This document shows positions 35,567-47,674 of a stretch of 64,000 nt of DNA, piece by piece. Location of the stretch: assembly GCA_037102815.1 (NCBI GenBank), contig BTPP01000001.1, positions 521,001-585,000 on the forward strand, in the 5' to 3' direction. This DNA is from Neurospora intermedia. Lineage: Eukaryota > Ascomycota > Sordariomycetes > Sordariales > Sordariaceae. Within the stretch, counting starts at the first letter, position 1. Each line of letters begins with the position of its first letter. A program made the position numbers and the translations under genes. The notes under the pieces were generated by a model. It made no database searches. It was not told the DNA's origin and saw nothing but the letters and a program-made list of their open reading frames with translations.

Positions 35567-38500
35567 ATTCAAGATGAGCGTTCTCTTGATGTCATCGAGG
35601 CTCCTCCTCCATTGATTCCCAAACTCCCGTTCCCGACAACGCCACGAACCAAACAGACCTCGTCGGCTTCAAGAAAGAGAGGCTCTATCGATAACGCACA
35701 CACGGAGATAGATGGTGGCGTCAAATATTTTCCAGCTTCCTCTTTTTCACAAAACCCTTCTCCACATACCTCGCGTATGTCCCTTGCGTTACATCCTCTG
35801 CCGCGTTTATCCTTTTCTCTTGCATTCGCTACCTACAGAATCGTAAGTTGTCATGCTTTAGCGAGACGCAATGGCGAGGACGCAAAGGAAGGGTAGGTAG
35901 GTAAAGAACACGGAAACGAGAAAGGAAGCAAGCATGGCGATACTCGTCGTCTAAGTCTAGACGCCGACGGATCCCAACCGGGGGTCACTTTCCCAGGGTG
36001 GGTGGTATTACAGGGTCCATCGCCCATACCTTGTAGTCAACAACGGAAGAGCATGCCGTCTTGTATGGGACAGACTGATGTGTTGATTGGCTGGTTGTAG
36101 AAAGAAACTGAAGGGTTGGTACCGAGCGTTACGGTTCGTTACCAAGACGTAATGTAATGGTGGTACATTGATACAGACTGTAACGCCGTATGTTCGCTAC
36201 CGGATTTCTAACTTCTTGTCTTTCGGGGACACTTCCTCATCTTGCACGTTCGTTGAGCCAAGATTGCTACGGCAATAAAAGGCAGGTGCATTTCTAAGAC
36301 GAAGACGAAAAAGATTTTTTTTCGATCCTTGAAACGGGAGATTTCGCACCATAGAGCGGGCCGAGGTGGAAGTTTGGTTCGTTGGTTGTCAGCCAACATG
36401 TTGAATTGTTAGTGCATTCTGTGATTTGCACTGCACGGACGGACACAGACACTAACAAAACAAAACTAAGGGAAAACACGGCGGCGCTTTCACACCTTCC
36501 TCGGCATTCACAACGCCGTGTGTCACACGTTACGGCAGTCATCATTCACCACATTGAAAATCCACCTTGTCGGGACGGTGGCCGCAAAGCTATCAAGGTT
36601 GAAGCGATCGTCGGCTTTAGCTGTCACTTTTCTTTTTCTCCCCCCTCCCCCGCCTCATCAGGGACAGGCACCCTTCCCCTTCCATGATCAACGTGATCGG
36701 AGCGAGGGCCTGAGCGAGACAGGGACTCTCTTGGTGACCACCACCACCACCAACCACTCGACTAGTCGATCATATGTTCAATATTCCCAAACATACCCCA
36801 GAAGATCAGCCATTGTCTGGATCTATCGTCGGCAACGATGCCTGTGCTCAATCACATAGGGTATCCATGGCGTACTCGATTCGGGTATGCTTCTTCCTCT
36901 GATTTGCTACCTCGGCCGTCGCCCTCACTTGCGAATCACTTTCCTGTTCAAGCGTCAATACCAGAGCCTCGACATTGTGTATCATTTCTCACTATCGATA
37001 GGTCGTTCGGATATGACGACAAAGTTGAGACTTGATCGAAGCCGCGTTGGCGATGGAAAGTACAGTGGAAGGCCTGGCCTCTCCATTGTCCATCGAGATC
37101 CCGCTGAAGAATTGCTTCTGATGAGCTCACCTTGAGCTTGGCTATCTCAGCCATCAAAGCAATTTTTTACCTTGCTTTCAGCTGAGGAGAACGAGAACTA
37201 CAAGGGCAGGCGAAACACGTGCGTCGGAAGGATCATGAAGCTTGCTATGCAAGGATCCTAGCATTCTTTCTGGAGTTCTCTCTACGTGGGCTCAACCAAT
37301 TCTCATGCTTCGCGGTCCTCGCCCATCTCTTGTTACCACTCATTCCGAAACAATGGTCCATACTAGCCATTTTCACCCCTTCTCTTACCTTCCTCTCCCC
37401 ACAATGGATCTTGCTTCTTCACGTCAAGTGACGGCGAAGATCGTTGGCTCTCGCAAGCACCAAGGGTCTAAGCACATGGTGAGATCCAGGAACAGACTCG
37501 CAACGGAACCCACGTGTATTGTCTATCTCCACATGGTCTATTTGCTCTTACATACTCCGAACCCATCCTTATTGCCCCTGACAAGACCTGACAATGCATC
37601 CTCGCTTGGACTCCCATTTCCCAAACAAGTAATGTCCTCGTGCTCTGCAAGCACGTAATAGTTTGCCGGACCAAAAAATGGTATCATATCCGTTGTGCTG
37701 GAGCTGGAAACAAGACTATCATCCCTTGCTTCAAACCATCCTCCCTGCAAAGACCAATCTGGTTGATCGCGCCCAGACACGCAGCAGTCTACTATCGAAA
37801 CAGAACCCTCAAGGATCTGATTGGCGAAGGGTAAATCGGGAATAAGGGCCGGGACTATGTAGTAACTCGGCGCCTCAAGCCCTCCAACCCAAGCCCGTCC
37901 CAAGACACTGCATGTTTCTGATTCCTTCCTTCTTGGATACCTGCAACCTTGATGGGCACACCAACTGTCCCAAGACATTGGCCCCCCGTGGACCCTATTC
38001 GGTCCATCCCTGCCGACCCTTACCTCGAGGGCTTAGACAAGCCACAACCAACATTCGAAGAGGGCGTCGTATAAGCATACATAGCGCGTGGGACGTTGTA
38101 TAGGTGTATCAAGTCAGTCACAAAGGTTCAAACTCGGCGTACTTGACATACGCAAGGTGTCTGGTCGATCCATGGACTTCAAGTATTTGGCTCGGACGCT
38201 TTGTAAATCCTCCGTGCCGCGTGCCGAACATCCGTCACCTTCCTCTCTTTCCTTCTACTAACTCAAGCCTGCCGGCCTACTACCCACACTCGGCCTGGTT
38301 ACCGGTCTTGTATCTGTGCGGATGGTCAAGATCTGCCTGTCCCCAGATACTTTTTCCATTTTGTCCATCCAAAATAGCACGAGGAGTCTCCTAGGTCCAC
38401 CATGTGTTGTGCGTGACCTGATCTCCAGATTCCAAATGGTCGAATAGTTGTCAAAGCCCACGAGCCAACAACACACTTCAAACGACTACTACCGTGACGG

Positions 38501-39023
38501 AATACTACCGCGTCTTGCGTTTGTGCTGCCCTCGGTAACACGCCAAGTTGAAACAGACAGACACACACAGCACTGAAAGAGGGAGAGAAGAAACATACAA
38601 GTTCTGGTAATTACCTCAACGGAGCCCTGATATAAGTCTCGACACGCTGGAGACGTGCCATCCGTGGGAGAGATTCCCATCTTTTTTGTGTGCTTGCCGA
38701 AACTTTCCTTCCTCGAGACTTTTGCGACACTATCAATTTCCATCTGGGCAACATCAACGTACAGTCAAAACAACACAAACAAACATCAGCCCTCTCACCC
38801 GCGTCTCTCCCACCAGTCAACATCGGGCATACACCACCGGATCTATTCATTCCTTGCTACCAATCTCCCCTTGAAGGGTGAGCAAACATAGGTACATCGG
38901 GAAACGACAATAACTCCTTCGACCACCACCGAATTAGAATAACGAGAGAGATAATACCTAACGACAAAGGCAAAAGAAGCGGAGAATGCTATCCAGGCGA
39001 TAGCCCTACCGACGTCGTCAAAA
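34488..39023. other. 4.5 kb intergenic region
   Basis: No gene is recognisable. Contents: T-rich runs at 35,165-35,194, a TAGG/CCTA block near 35,032-35,046, a 46-base A tract (listed separately), and many short frames of no family resemblance from 36.2 to 38.9 kb. The final about 400 bases probably hold the promoter and leader of the rhodopsin-domain gene. Confidence 0.45.
35517..35562. repeat. homopolymeric A tract of 46 bases
   Basis: Uninterrupted A46 on the plus strand. The sequence before it shows no LINE or SINE hallmark (no pol III boxes, no flanking duplication that I can find), so retroposition is not supported. Confidence 0.9.
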
Positions 39024-41234
39024 ATGGAGATCGCCGACCGGGCCGTAGTGGTGGTGGTGGTGGACATCATATTCACCACCTTGGCCTTTATCACTGTGTG
39101 TTTCCGACTGTTTACGAGGGTGGCTGTGGTTCAGAATGTTGGGTCGGATGATTACTATATCGTAGGGTCGATGGTGAGTTTGCTTTTCTTTGTTATTATG
39201 TGCTCAAAGGGTCCTGAGGTTTACGATGAATGGTGTTGTGGTTGTTCTTGTTGTTGGGAAACTAGCTGGACTGGAGCTGGGAAGACAACAAACAATGAAA
39301 CGGACCGCCAGGCAGATCGGGCCGCGCTTACGCCGCTTTCAATTTACATGTACCACGTGGGGTTCAGTTGGTGGTGATGATGTTTGCCAACATGGATACC
39401 TCTAAGATGGATGCCACAGGTTTACAACGGCAGGGAACAACAATGGGGGCGGGCGGTGACGGGGATGAAGCTATTCCCCCTGGGCTGGTTGCTTGCCCTG
39501 TTGGGTGTCTGTCTGTCGATCACTGCTGAATGGAGGGGAGGTCGAAAGGCAAACTTCAATGGACATGATGACATGGGCTAATCTTTACCTCTACCTATTT
39601 ACCCTGGTTGACAGATATCGTCGATCGCATATCTTGCTGTTGTGATGATGCGTAAGTTCGGTTCTTTTCTTCTCTCATATCTCCCTCTCCACGCAACGTC
39701 GACATGCGGACTGACGATGAATTCTTGACTTTTTGCAGAAATCAAAGCTGGACTAGGGAGGCATCTGATGAGTGAAGATGAGGTTGTTGGGTTTTTATAC
39801 GTGAGTCCAACTACACACCAAGCCCTACAAACGGCCCCCTGACTGACACGACTTCCAATAACAGGCCCTATGGGCAACCATCTGGATCTACTCTCTCGCC
39901 CTCATGTTCGTCAAAATGTCCATCACGGTCCAATGCTACCGCGTCTTCCGCACTCCACGGATGCAAAAGTTCTTCAAGATATACTTCGTTCTCGTCGTCA
40001 TCTACGGGCTGTGGACCGTTTTCGGCACTTTCTTCACCTGCTGGCCCGTCAATCTCTGGTGGGAGATGGTCCGGCGCGAACGGGCTCCCAAGGGGGTGTG
40101 CATGGACAAGAACATCATCACGTTTGCCAATGCGGGCATCAACATTGCGTCGGACTTGGTGTTGGCCGTTATCCCCATTCCGCTGCTGTGGAAGCTGCAG
40201 ATCCCCAAGAAGCAGAAACTCATTCTGACGAGTCTGTTTGGTATGGGCATGTTTGCGAGTGTCATGAGTATTGTAAGATTGTCGTCGTTGCAGCAGATTG
40301 GGGCGGCGCCGGCGGAGGAGCAGTCTGGTATGTTTTCTTTTCTTTCCTTCCCTTTGTGTTCTTCACCTAGTCTCCAGTCTCTGCTTTTTACCTAGAGGTA
40401 CCTAGAGGTACATGCGCTAACAAATCACACCTAAAAAAAAAAGTCATGGGCGTCTCCATAGCCATCTGGTCCTGCATCGAAGTCAACATCGCCATCATGT
40501 GCGCCTCCGCTCCGGCACTCAAGCCCCTCGTCATCAAAGTCTTCCCCAAGATGCTTCTTTCCGATCTATACGCCAAGACCAAAGGCGCTTATGACGCTTC
40601 CATCAAAAGATCCAAGTTGGGCGGCGGTCACGGCCACGGCGGCAAATATGGATATGGACATGGAGGAGACGGCAAATCATCGGACCCATCAAGTAAACGA
40701 ACACATAACAGATCAGCAGCCCATAGTATCGGCGGTGGTGCTATGCGCTCCATGTCTGGCAGCAGCAGCAATTATTGTCGACCGGGTGAGATTCAGGTGG
40801 AGCACGAGATTGAGATGAAGAGTGTGCCGATTAGTGAGGTGTTGAGTGAAGGTGGTGGTGGGTATCAGGGGAGCAACAACATGAACATGCCTCTGCATGG
40901 TATGAACATGAATGCAGCAGGAACAGGGTCGGAGGAAGATATACCTGGGAGGATCAGTCCAGCGGGGAGTGAGAGGAAGTTGGTGTGGCAGGATGAGTTT
41001 CCTTATCATGAGACAGGGCAGGGACAGGGAGGCTCAGTGGGGATGGCGAGGGGGATGGGGATGCCCACAGAGAGGGGGATGGGAATGGGATTGGGACATG
41101 GAATGGGAATGGGAATGCCAATGGGGCATGGGAAGAAGGTGACGACTATTACGACTTGTGTGGCGACGAGTAGGCAGGAGATGACGAGTAGTAGGCAGGA
41201 GGCGAGGGAGGCTAAAGAGAGGGAGATGGTTTGA
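39024..41234 (+). CDS. fungal rhodopsin-domain integral membrane protein (PTH11/SAT4-type) with Met/His/Gly-rich tail
   Basis: Five exons: 39,024-39,173, 39,615-39,651, 39,739-39,800, 39,865-40,327, 40,444-41,234; 500 residues, all junctions in phase. The membrane part (about 1-275) fits the fungal rhodopsin domain: TM1 in VVVVVVDIIFTTLAFITV, DDYYIV, then KAGLGRH, FVKMSITVQCYRVF, a Cys-containing extracellular segment (FFTCWPVNLWW ... GVCMDKN) and DLVLAVIPIPLLWKLQ, with IEVNIAIMCASAPALKPL closing the domain. The family includes Pth11-like receptors and SAT4-like proteins, mostly of unknown ligand, in the plasma membrane. The 225-residue tail is unusual: a Gly/His run at about 297-315 and a GMGM/HGMG-rich repeat at about 438-470, possibly metal-binding or disordered. 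Intron 1 (441 nt) is much longer than the others here, and exon 2 is a 37-nt micro-exon; both were needed to restore the DDYYIVGSM-ISSIAYLAVVMM helix. Confidence 0.85.
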
Positions 41235-41925
41235 TGATTATCTGCAGATAGGTATGATTGAATGGGGATGCAATAAGGTATCACCGAATGGCACGGTCAA
41301 TGATTGTAAGATAAACTAGGGCAGAGGTACTTTTCTTTTGTTTTCTTGATGTCACACTACCTGCGGTACCTGAGGTAGACCGGGAATTAAAAAAAAAAAA
41401 AAATTAAATTGAAGCAGACATTCAGTTCCTGGCTGACTCAATATGGCTAGGTAGAGAGGTATTTATGCGATAGATGTCGCGTGCTTCCATCCTCCACGTT
41501 CTTAAGAACGAAGGTATCTACCTCTAGACATGAAGGCCCACGCCACACCGCTATCCCGTGTTACTAGGTAGGTAGAGGTAGGTAGGTAGGTAGGTAGGTA
41601 GGTGTCCAATGTAGCATACACATTATCGTACTATGTATACGTATGTAATATGCTAACGTTGTAGGTTGGGGCGGTTTAACTACCTTTTGAACAAAAGAAA
41701 AATCCCTTCTTGATTCCAGGTCCTTGGTTGTATGGTCTGTACCTCTAGAGGTAGGTTTGTCGTCTTTTTCCACCGTCCACTCCACCACTTCTTGACTTTG
41801 TTGATTCAGGCTCAACGGAGAAGTCGGCTGTTGATTTCAATTGCAACCGGGCATGCGACTGTCATGCTTGCTCCTCTCCATACCTGAATGATGCTCATTG
41901 CAGCCATATGTACCTCTACCTAATC
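41235..41925. other. intergenic region between convergent genes
   Basis: Shared 3' flank of two convergent genes. It contains an A-rich run at 41,389-41,402 and a long (TAGG)n microsatellite at 41,565-41,603. No gene is visible. Confidence 0.5.
41565..41603. repeat. (TAGG)n microsatellite
   Basis: About nine copies of the tetranucleotide with one AGAGG interruption. Same motif family as the 9.4-9.9 kb cluster. Confidence 0.85.
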
Positions 41926-44397
41926 TCACGCAGAGACCCTCCCCGTATTGCTGCTCGCTGCACCACCCAGCATCATGTACGGCCTCAACTGCTCAATAAT
42001 CTCCGTCAACTCCTCGTTCTCGTCCGCCGACGCTTCACCACTGCGGTCATGATCATCTCCTCCCCCATCCATTCCTGCATCTTCGTCCGCGTACCTATGA
42101 TGCCCTTCTTCTTCTTGTTCATCCATGTCATCATGCTCCTCCTCATCGCCATAGTCCCTATCGTCATCGTACTCCCCGTCGTACCGGCCCGCACCGGCCA
42201 AGTATCCTGATAAACGCCGACCTCCTAGGCTTCTTATTTCTTCGTTTTCTTCCTCCCCTTCTTGTTCATATTGTTGTTGTTGTTGTTGTCCTCCTTCTTC
42301 GTCTTCCATTCCTTCTTCCACAGCAGAGACATTCCCCCATGTAGAAGGCACATACGATATCCTATCGTCGATATTCACGCTCGATACCTGTCTGCTGTGT
42401 GTGGCCCCGTACCCTCCTCCGTAGTAACGGCCACCGTACGTGCTCCCCTCGTCAAACTGACTCCCGTATTCACTCGGCGGTATTTGTCCCACCAATCCTT
42501 CGCTCATGGGAATCGAATCGAGTGACGAGCCACGCGAGTGTATCGAGTCGTTCAAGTTCATCATGTTGTTGTTGCTGTTCCCCGCCGCTGCCGCCATGAG
42601 CCCACCGTGTACCATGCCACGTACAAAGCCACCTGGACCTGGTCCTACTGCTGATCCAGGGGTCCGAGGACTGGCTAGACCCCGATCACTTCCGCTGCCG
42701 AGCTCGGATTGAATGACGCTTGCTTCGCCTACTTCGCCGAACTCGCCGAATTCTTCGTCTTCTTCTTCACCGCCACCACCTCCGTCGTCGTCTTCCTGGT
42801 AGTAGTCGTCGTTGTCTTCGTCTCCGTAGTTGGAAGAGTCACTGTCGGTGTTGCTGGCCATGGCAAGTTCATCGGCTAAAGAGAGGCGGCGACGGAGGGT
42901 GGGTGGGTCTAGCTGCTGGGACTGTGAGAGACCTCGGGAATGTTGTGGTCGTTCATCTGTTGTCCGTTCATATCAGTACACCTTAAACCACTTTAAGAAA
43001 AGGCCGTGTTGAAAATAATGAGACATACCCTCCTCCCTAATGCCCATCCCCACCATCCCATGCACCGTACTCCTCCGCACATTCGCCCTCGCCCTTTGAT
43101 CAAACGCCTGGCCGGTCGGACTCATAGTCATGGCCTCCATCGAACCCCTTGATCCATGCGACCCCTGGCTCGACCTCAGATTCGAATACGACCGCGAATT
43201 GCCCAGCGTCGACGCGTAATCGGAAAAGTCCCCGTCGTCATTAAACATGATGCTCCGCTTCCGGTGCATCATACCACCATTCGGCGCCGTCCCCGGCCGC
43301 TTTTGCTGGCTATAGCTACTCTGTCTCTGACCACTACCACCGCGAGTATGAGCCTCGGCTTCATGGGGAGGTGGGATAGTAACGAGACTTATCCTCCTCG
43401 GCGGGCGCGGCCTCCAAGAGGTGGGACTAAGCTGGGCCGAATTTTGCGTGTGGCTGGTTTGAGGCCGGTTCTGATGGTTCTGGTTGTCACCATGGGATGG
43501 TGGCTGCGACACAGCGACAGGCACCTCGCTGCTCGCATGACGGCGCTCAAGCTCGACGGCCCGGCGAAGAATACGATCGTACCCTTCGTAAAAGTGCTGC
43601 TGGACCGGCTCAAAGTCAGCTCCGCCAGCGGCTCGGTCCACTTGCTTCATCAGCTGCAGCTGGCCTTCAGTGAACTCGAGTGATTCAATGGCGAGCTGGA
43701 TGGCGGCGTTGACGCGCATTTCGGCACGTAGTTCCTGGATGACGGCCATGCTGACGCCCGGGTTCTCGGCGGCCAGGTCACGGTATTCATAGGCGGGCTC
43801 GAAGCGTTCGGGGACGGGGGCGAGCCGGAGAGGCAAGGGAGGGCCGAGGGGCGGGAAGTCGGGTGAGATTTCTCCTTCTCCTTGTGTTGTTGTTGTGGTG
43901 GTGGTGGTGCCGGCTGGTGCTGATTCCGATCTGCTGAGTCCGGGTTTGACAACCTGTGGCGGTGTCTCATCCAGTTCCAGACTGAGGGTCCTGGTCTTCA
44001 ACGATTCCTGGTGCTGCTTCATACTGAGACCGGCTTCGGCAGCATGAGGGCGTTCCAGGGTGACGAGCGTGTCGGCCAGGGCCCTCTGCAGGCCGCCGAG
44101 GGTGCCCGAGAGCACCTCGTTCCATCCCTTGGGGTACTCGTCATGCGGCAGAACCTCGGCCATGAACATGTTGAGGGCATCCTGGAGACTCTTGCCCATG
44201 AGCAGCATGGCGCCCACCAGAGCGTCCTTCTCGGCATCCTTGAGTGAGTGAGGCAGGTTCGCTTGCTTGAGTTCCCTGATGTGGCCGTCGAGCTGCTTGA
44301 CAATGGTGACGGGGTTCTCGGCGGCGACCCGTTTGCGGTCCGCGTCACCGCGACGGAACAGCCATGTGCCGAGATCGGGCAGTGGAAGCACCGCCAT
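41926..44397 (-). CDS. large acidic protein of unknown family
   Basis: Two exons on the minus strand, 44,397-43,029 and 42,956-41,926, joined by a 72-nt intron in phase 1; 799 residues. I recognise no known domain. The N-terminus (about 1-125) is helical and conserved-looking (LDGHIRELKQANLPHSLKDA, then KSLQDALNMFMAEVLPHDEY). A second helical block at about 222-300 (VIQELRAEMRVNAAIQLAIE ... LELERRH-like heptads) could form a coiled coil. Between and after are Pro/Thr/Ser-rich linkers (TTTTTTT, PPRRISLV). From about residue 500 the protein is extremely acidic (EDDDGGGGGEEEDEEFGEFG) and later carries poly-Gln (five) and DDDRDYGDEEEHDD runs, typical of disordered scaffold or nuclear proteins. 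The gene is clearly coding: the long first exon and GC-rich third positions support it. It is the last intact gene before the RIP-mutated block. Confidence 0.8.
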
Positions 44398-45190
44398 TTG
44401 TTATCAGGCCCGGGTCCGGGACCGGGACCGTTTCCGGCACGGTCGGCGGGTTCTCAATGACTTGTTGTGTCAAGTGTGCCCCGCATCGGCCGGATCCCAA
44501 TATTGAGGGGAACCGGGCGCCGGGAGGGGAAAAAAAGGGGTAAAGATTGAGACAAGTACCACAAGACAAGTGATTCGCCGCCTTAACAAATGATGTCCGA
44601 CATGAGGAATGTTGGCGGTTTGGACTCCAACTGGACAGGAAAGCCGTCTCCAACAACAAACAAACAGGTAAACAATAGCCTTGGACCGTGGACGTGGATG
44701 GATGGTGGCCTTGTTGAGGACAAGTGGTTTAGGTTGGGATCCATCAATCCACATGTGGATCTGGCGGTGTGCTGTCGTGGGCTGGACTGGCCGTTTGAGA
44801 TTGGGGTTCTTTTCGGAGTCAATGAGGCTTGCTCCATTCGGCTTGTCAGGCCACACATTGGTCAATTGGAGACCTGTCACTTCCAAATCACAACCACAGC
44901 GACAATTGTTTTTGTTTTGGGGAATCCACTGGACCACATCCAGTGCCACGCGCCGCCGCTGCTGCCGCCAAAAGCGCACCTAGGGAGGTGCAGGGTCTAT
45001 TACGCTCTTTCCAGGGGACCACTTTACACAAGACCCTAATATGCGGTGGGGTTCTATGGCGCCAATGTCAACCTCGTCACTGAGTGGTCCGGTACGGTGG
45101 CCCAAGTGCGTGCTAGGCCGTTTATCCAAAAGTTTAGAAAAAAAAAGTCCGTGCCGGCTGCAGGTAATAGGTACGCGCCCGGGCGCGTCA
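44398..45190. promoter_or_regulatory. upstream region of the acidic-protein gene, ending at the euchromatin boundary
   Basis: About 800 bases of normal-composition DNA upstream of the last gene. It contains a CGGGACC/GGTCCCG-type GC-rich stretch near 44,408-44,430 (CCGGGTCCGGGACCGGGACC) and ends in a perfect 16-bp GC palindrome (45,173-45,188). Short frames here look accidental. Confidence 0.45.
45173..45188. other. perfect 16-bp GC palindrome at the compartment boundary
   Basis: ACGCGCCCGGGCGCGT is identical to its reverse complement, contains two CGCG steps and lies within a few bases of the point where the DNA turns AT-rich. Any boundary function is conjecture. Confidence 0.6.
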
Positions 45191-45399
45191 ACATAGATTC
45201 AGTTTAGCAATTAACCCTATTTCACCTTCCACATAACCCCGCATTCTCGTACAATAAGATATACCTTAACACCTTCCCTATAACAACTATACTATTAAAA
45301 GTTAATATCTACAACCAACGTATATTAATTAGTAAGCGTATAGAATATCCGTATACGCAATATATTAATTTTATATTAATATAACGTATAGTAACTATA

Positions 45400-45638
45400 T
45401 GTCACAGGCATTACTGCTATGTTCCTGTATATAGATAGAGAGTGCTGCACTGCATAGTACAGTTAGCTGTGTAGCTGCCTAAGTGCAATACAGCAGTCAC
45501 GTACACACGTGCTGTAGTCCGTGTACCGGACCCACGCACGTATGCCCTACATAGTTCTCGTGCGCGCACAGGATTCTCTTCCTATTCCTCGTACAACAAT
45601 CAAAGTTTTACCTTAGTATTTACTCGCGCCCCGTAATA
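45400..45638 (+). repeat. 5' LTR of the gypsy element
   Basis: 239 bp, starting TGTCACAGG and ending CGCCCCGTAATA. It is strikingly less AT-rich than the interior of the element. The middle and 3' parts (from about CAGTCACGT onward) keep many C and G bases. Confidence 0.92.
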
Positions 45639-47637
45639 CTTTATTATATTTAACCTTCGCGTTAAAGTATAATAAGTAAGTTCGGTCGAATTAAGTCTAG
45701 TAAAAGCTAACGTAGTAAAACGGTTCTTGCGAAATTTACTCTTTAACGAATTATATAATTATTTATAGCGAATTAAAAATTCTAACGATATTAAAGTTGA
45801 CCCTAGAATAATAAGTAAATACTTAAGAATAATAAGGGCGCAATTATTATCGTACGATATAGTAAAAGAATACTTTCTTTTTTATTATTACTATTAATAA
45901 ACTATCAATCTAATTATTTATTTAGGCAAAATATTTAATAATTAAAATTAGAATAGTAATAATTAAATCGACTTTGCTATAATCTTTCCTACCCTATTCG
46001 AAGGTTATAATATATTATTCGCAATTTATAGCAATAATTCTAATATTAGCCTACGAGTCTTATTTAATTTTATAATATAAACTAAGGGTTATAAAAAGGT
46101 TATAAAATTTCTATACTATTTTAATAAAAAGATTAAACTATTCGACGAGAACGTTATAACCGAGTAAAAGAAGTTTAAAAATTACGAATATAATATTAAA
46201 ACTTATATTAAAAAGATAAATTATAAAATAGGATAAATTATTAGCCGTATTAATAAACTCGAAAATACTAAAAAATAGTTCGTAGATTAATTGAAAATTT
46301 TATAGACTTAATATAATTAGGTCTTTAAAGATAATATATTTCTAGAATAAAAGTTAGTTATAATTAAAAAAGAGAAAGTAATTTAGAAAAATAATATAAT
46401 TAGGATTATTATTAAGAAAGAGAACGATTACTAAATTATTTTTAATTTACTAGCTACGATTAACGCTATATTTAACGAACTTAAGTAGGAATATAGTAAT
46501 ATACGTATTATTACTAAAATTATATAGGAGGAGTTTATTAAATTATAAGAGGATTTTAAAATTACTCGAAACGATTTATACTTAGTTAAAGAAAGTATAT
46601 TTATTGCTGAAAATAATTTAATAGTAGTATAAAATTAATTTAAAACTACTAATAAAAATAAATTTTAGGCTACGGTTGAAGAGATTTTAAATAAAGATAT
46701 TAGTAAACGAGACAGTAGCCTTAGAGGATTAGGTAAAGGAACCGGCTTTAGCCTTAGTAATATAAGCGGCAGTTTTAGTGGTAATAGCTTTAGAGGATCG
46801 GGTATAAGTATTTCTAATATAGTAAGTAGTAGTCCTAATAATAGCGGCCCTAGAGGATCGGGTATAGGTTTTCCTAGTATAAATAGTAATTTTAAAGGTA
46901 GAGGATTCCCTAGCGGACCTAAAAGCCCCGGCGGTAATAGAAGATTCTCCGGCGGATTTAGAAGTCTTAATAGCAGAGGCCCCGGAGGACCTGGTAGTCC
47001 TAGCGGCGCCCTTTTCCAATTTATACCTATAGGTAATTATTATTGTAAAGTACTTTATAAAAACCCTAAGTATTTTAATAGTAAAGAGATAAATATAATT
47101 AAACGTTACAATACTTATAATGCTTAGAATTTAATTATTTGTAATTGCTAATTAATAGATAGATATAAATTCCCCGACGAATTATCTAAACTCCTTTATA
47201 CTATAATTTATTTAAATAGCGAAACTAAAATTAGTATTAGCGAGTATTATTAGTTCATCCTTAATAACCTTTACTATTTAGTTTATTAGAAGTAGAAGAT
47301 AGGCGAGGAATTCCTTACTTACTTGAATAAGTATTATAAGTAAGGCGATCTTATAATTATAATAGAGAAGGAGCTATTAAACTTTAAATAAGCCGGTAAA
47401 TATATTAATTATAAAGATTTTAAAGCTAAATTTATTTCGTTAATAGACTATTATAATTATAATATAATAATTAAAGTCCGCCTCTTATACTAGAAAGTAT
47501 TTAAATTATTAGTTAATTCAATTTTCTATTATTATATTCAATTAAAATATAATAATTAGAAGGGATAGTCCGCCTTATTTTATAATATTACTAAAGTATA
47601 TATTAAGGTATCGCTTTGCAACGATTATATTTAAACG

Positions 47638-47674
<37 letters not shown>

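Noticed and set aside
46729-47019. 96-codon minus-strand frame within the gypsy element
   Set aside because: Antisense of the Gly/Ser-rich gag stretch. The AT-rich low-complexity sequence happens to lack stops.
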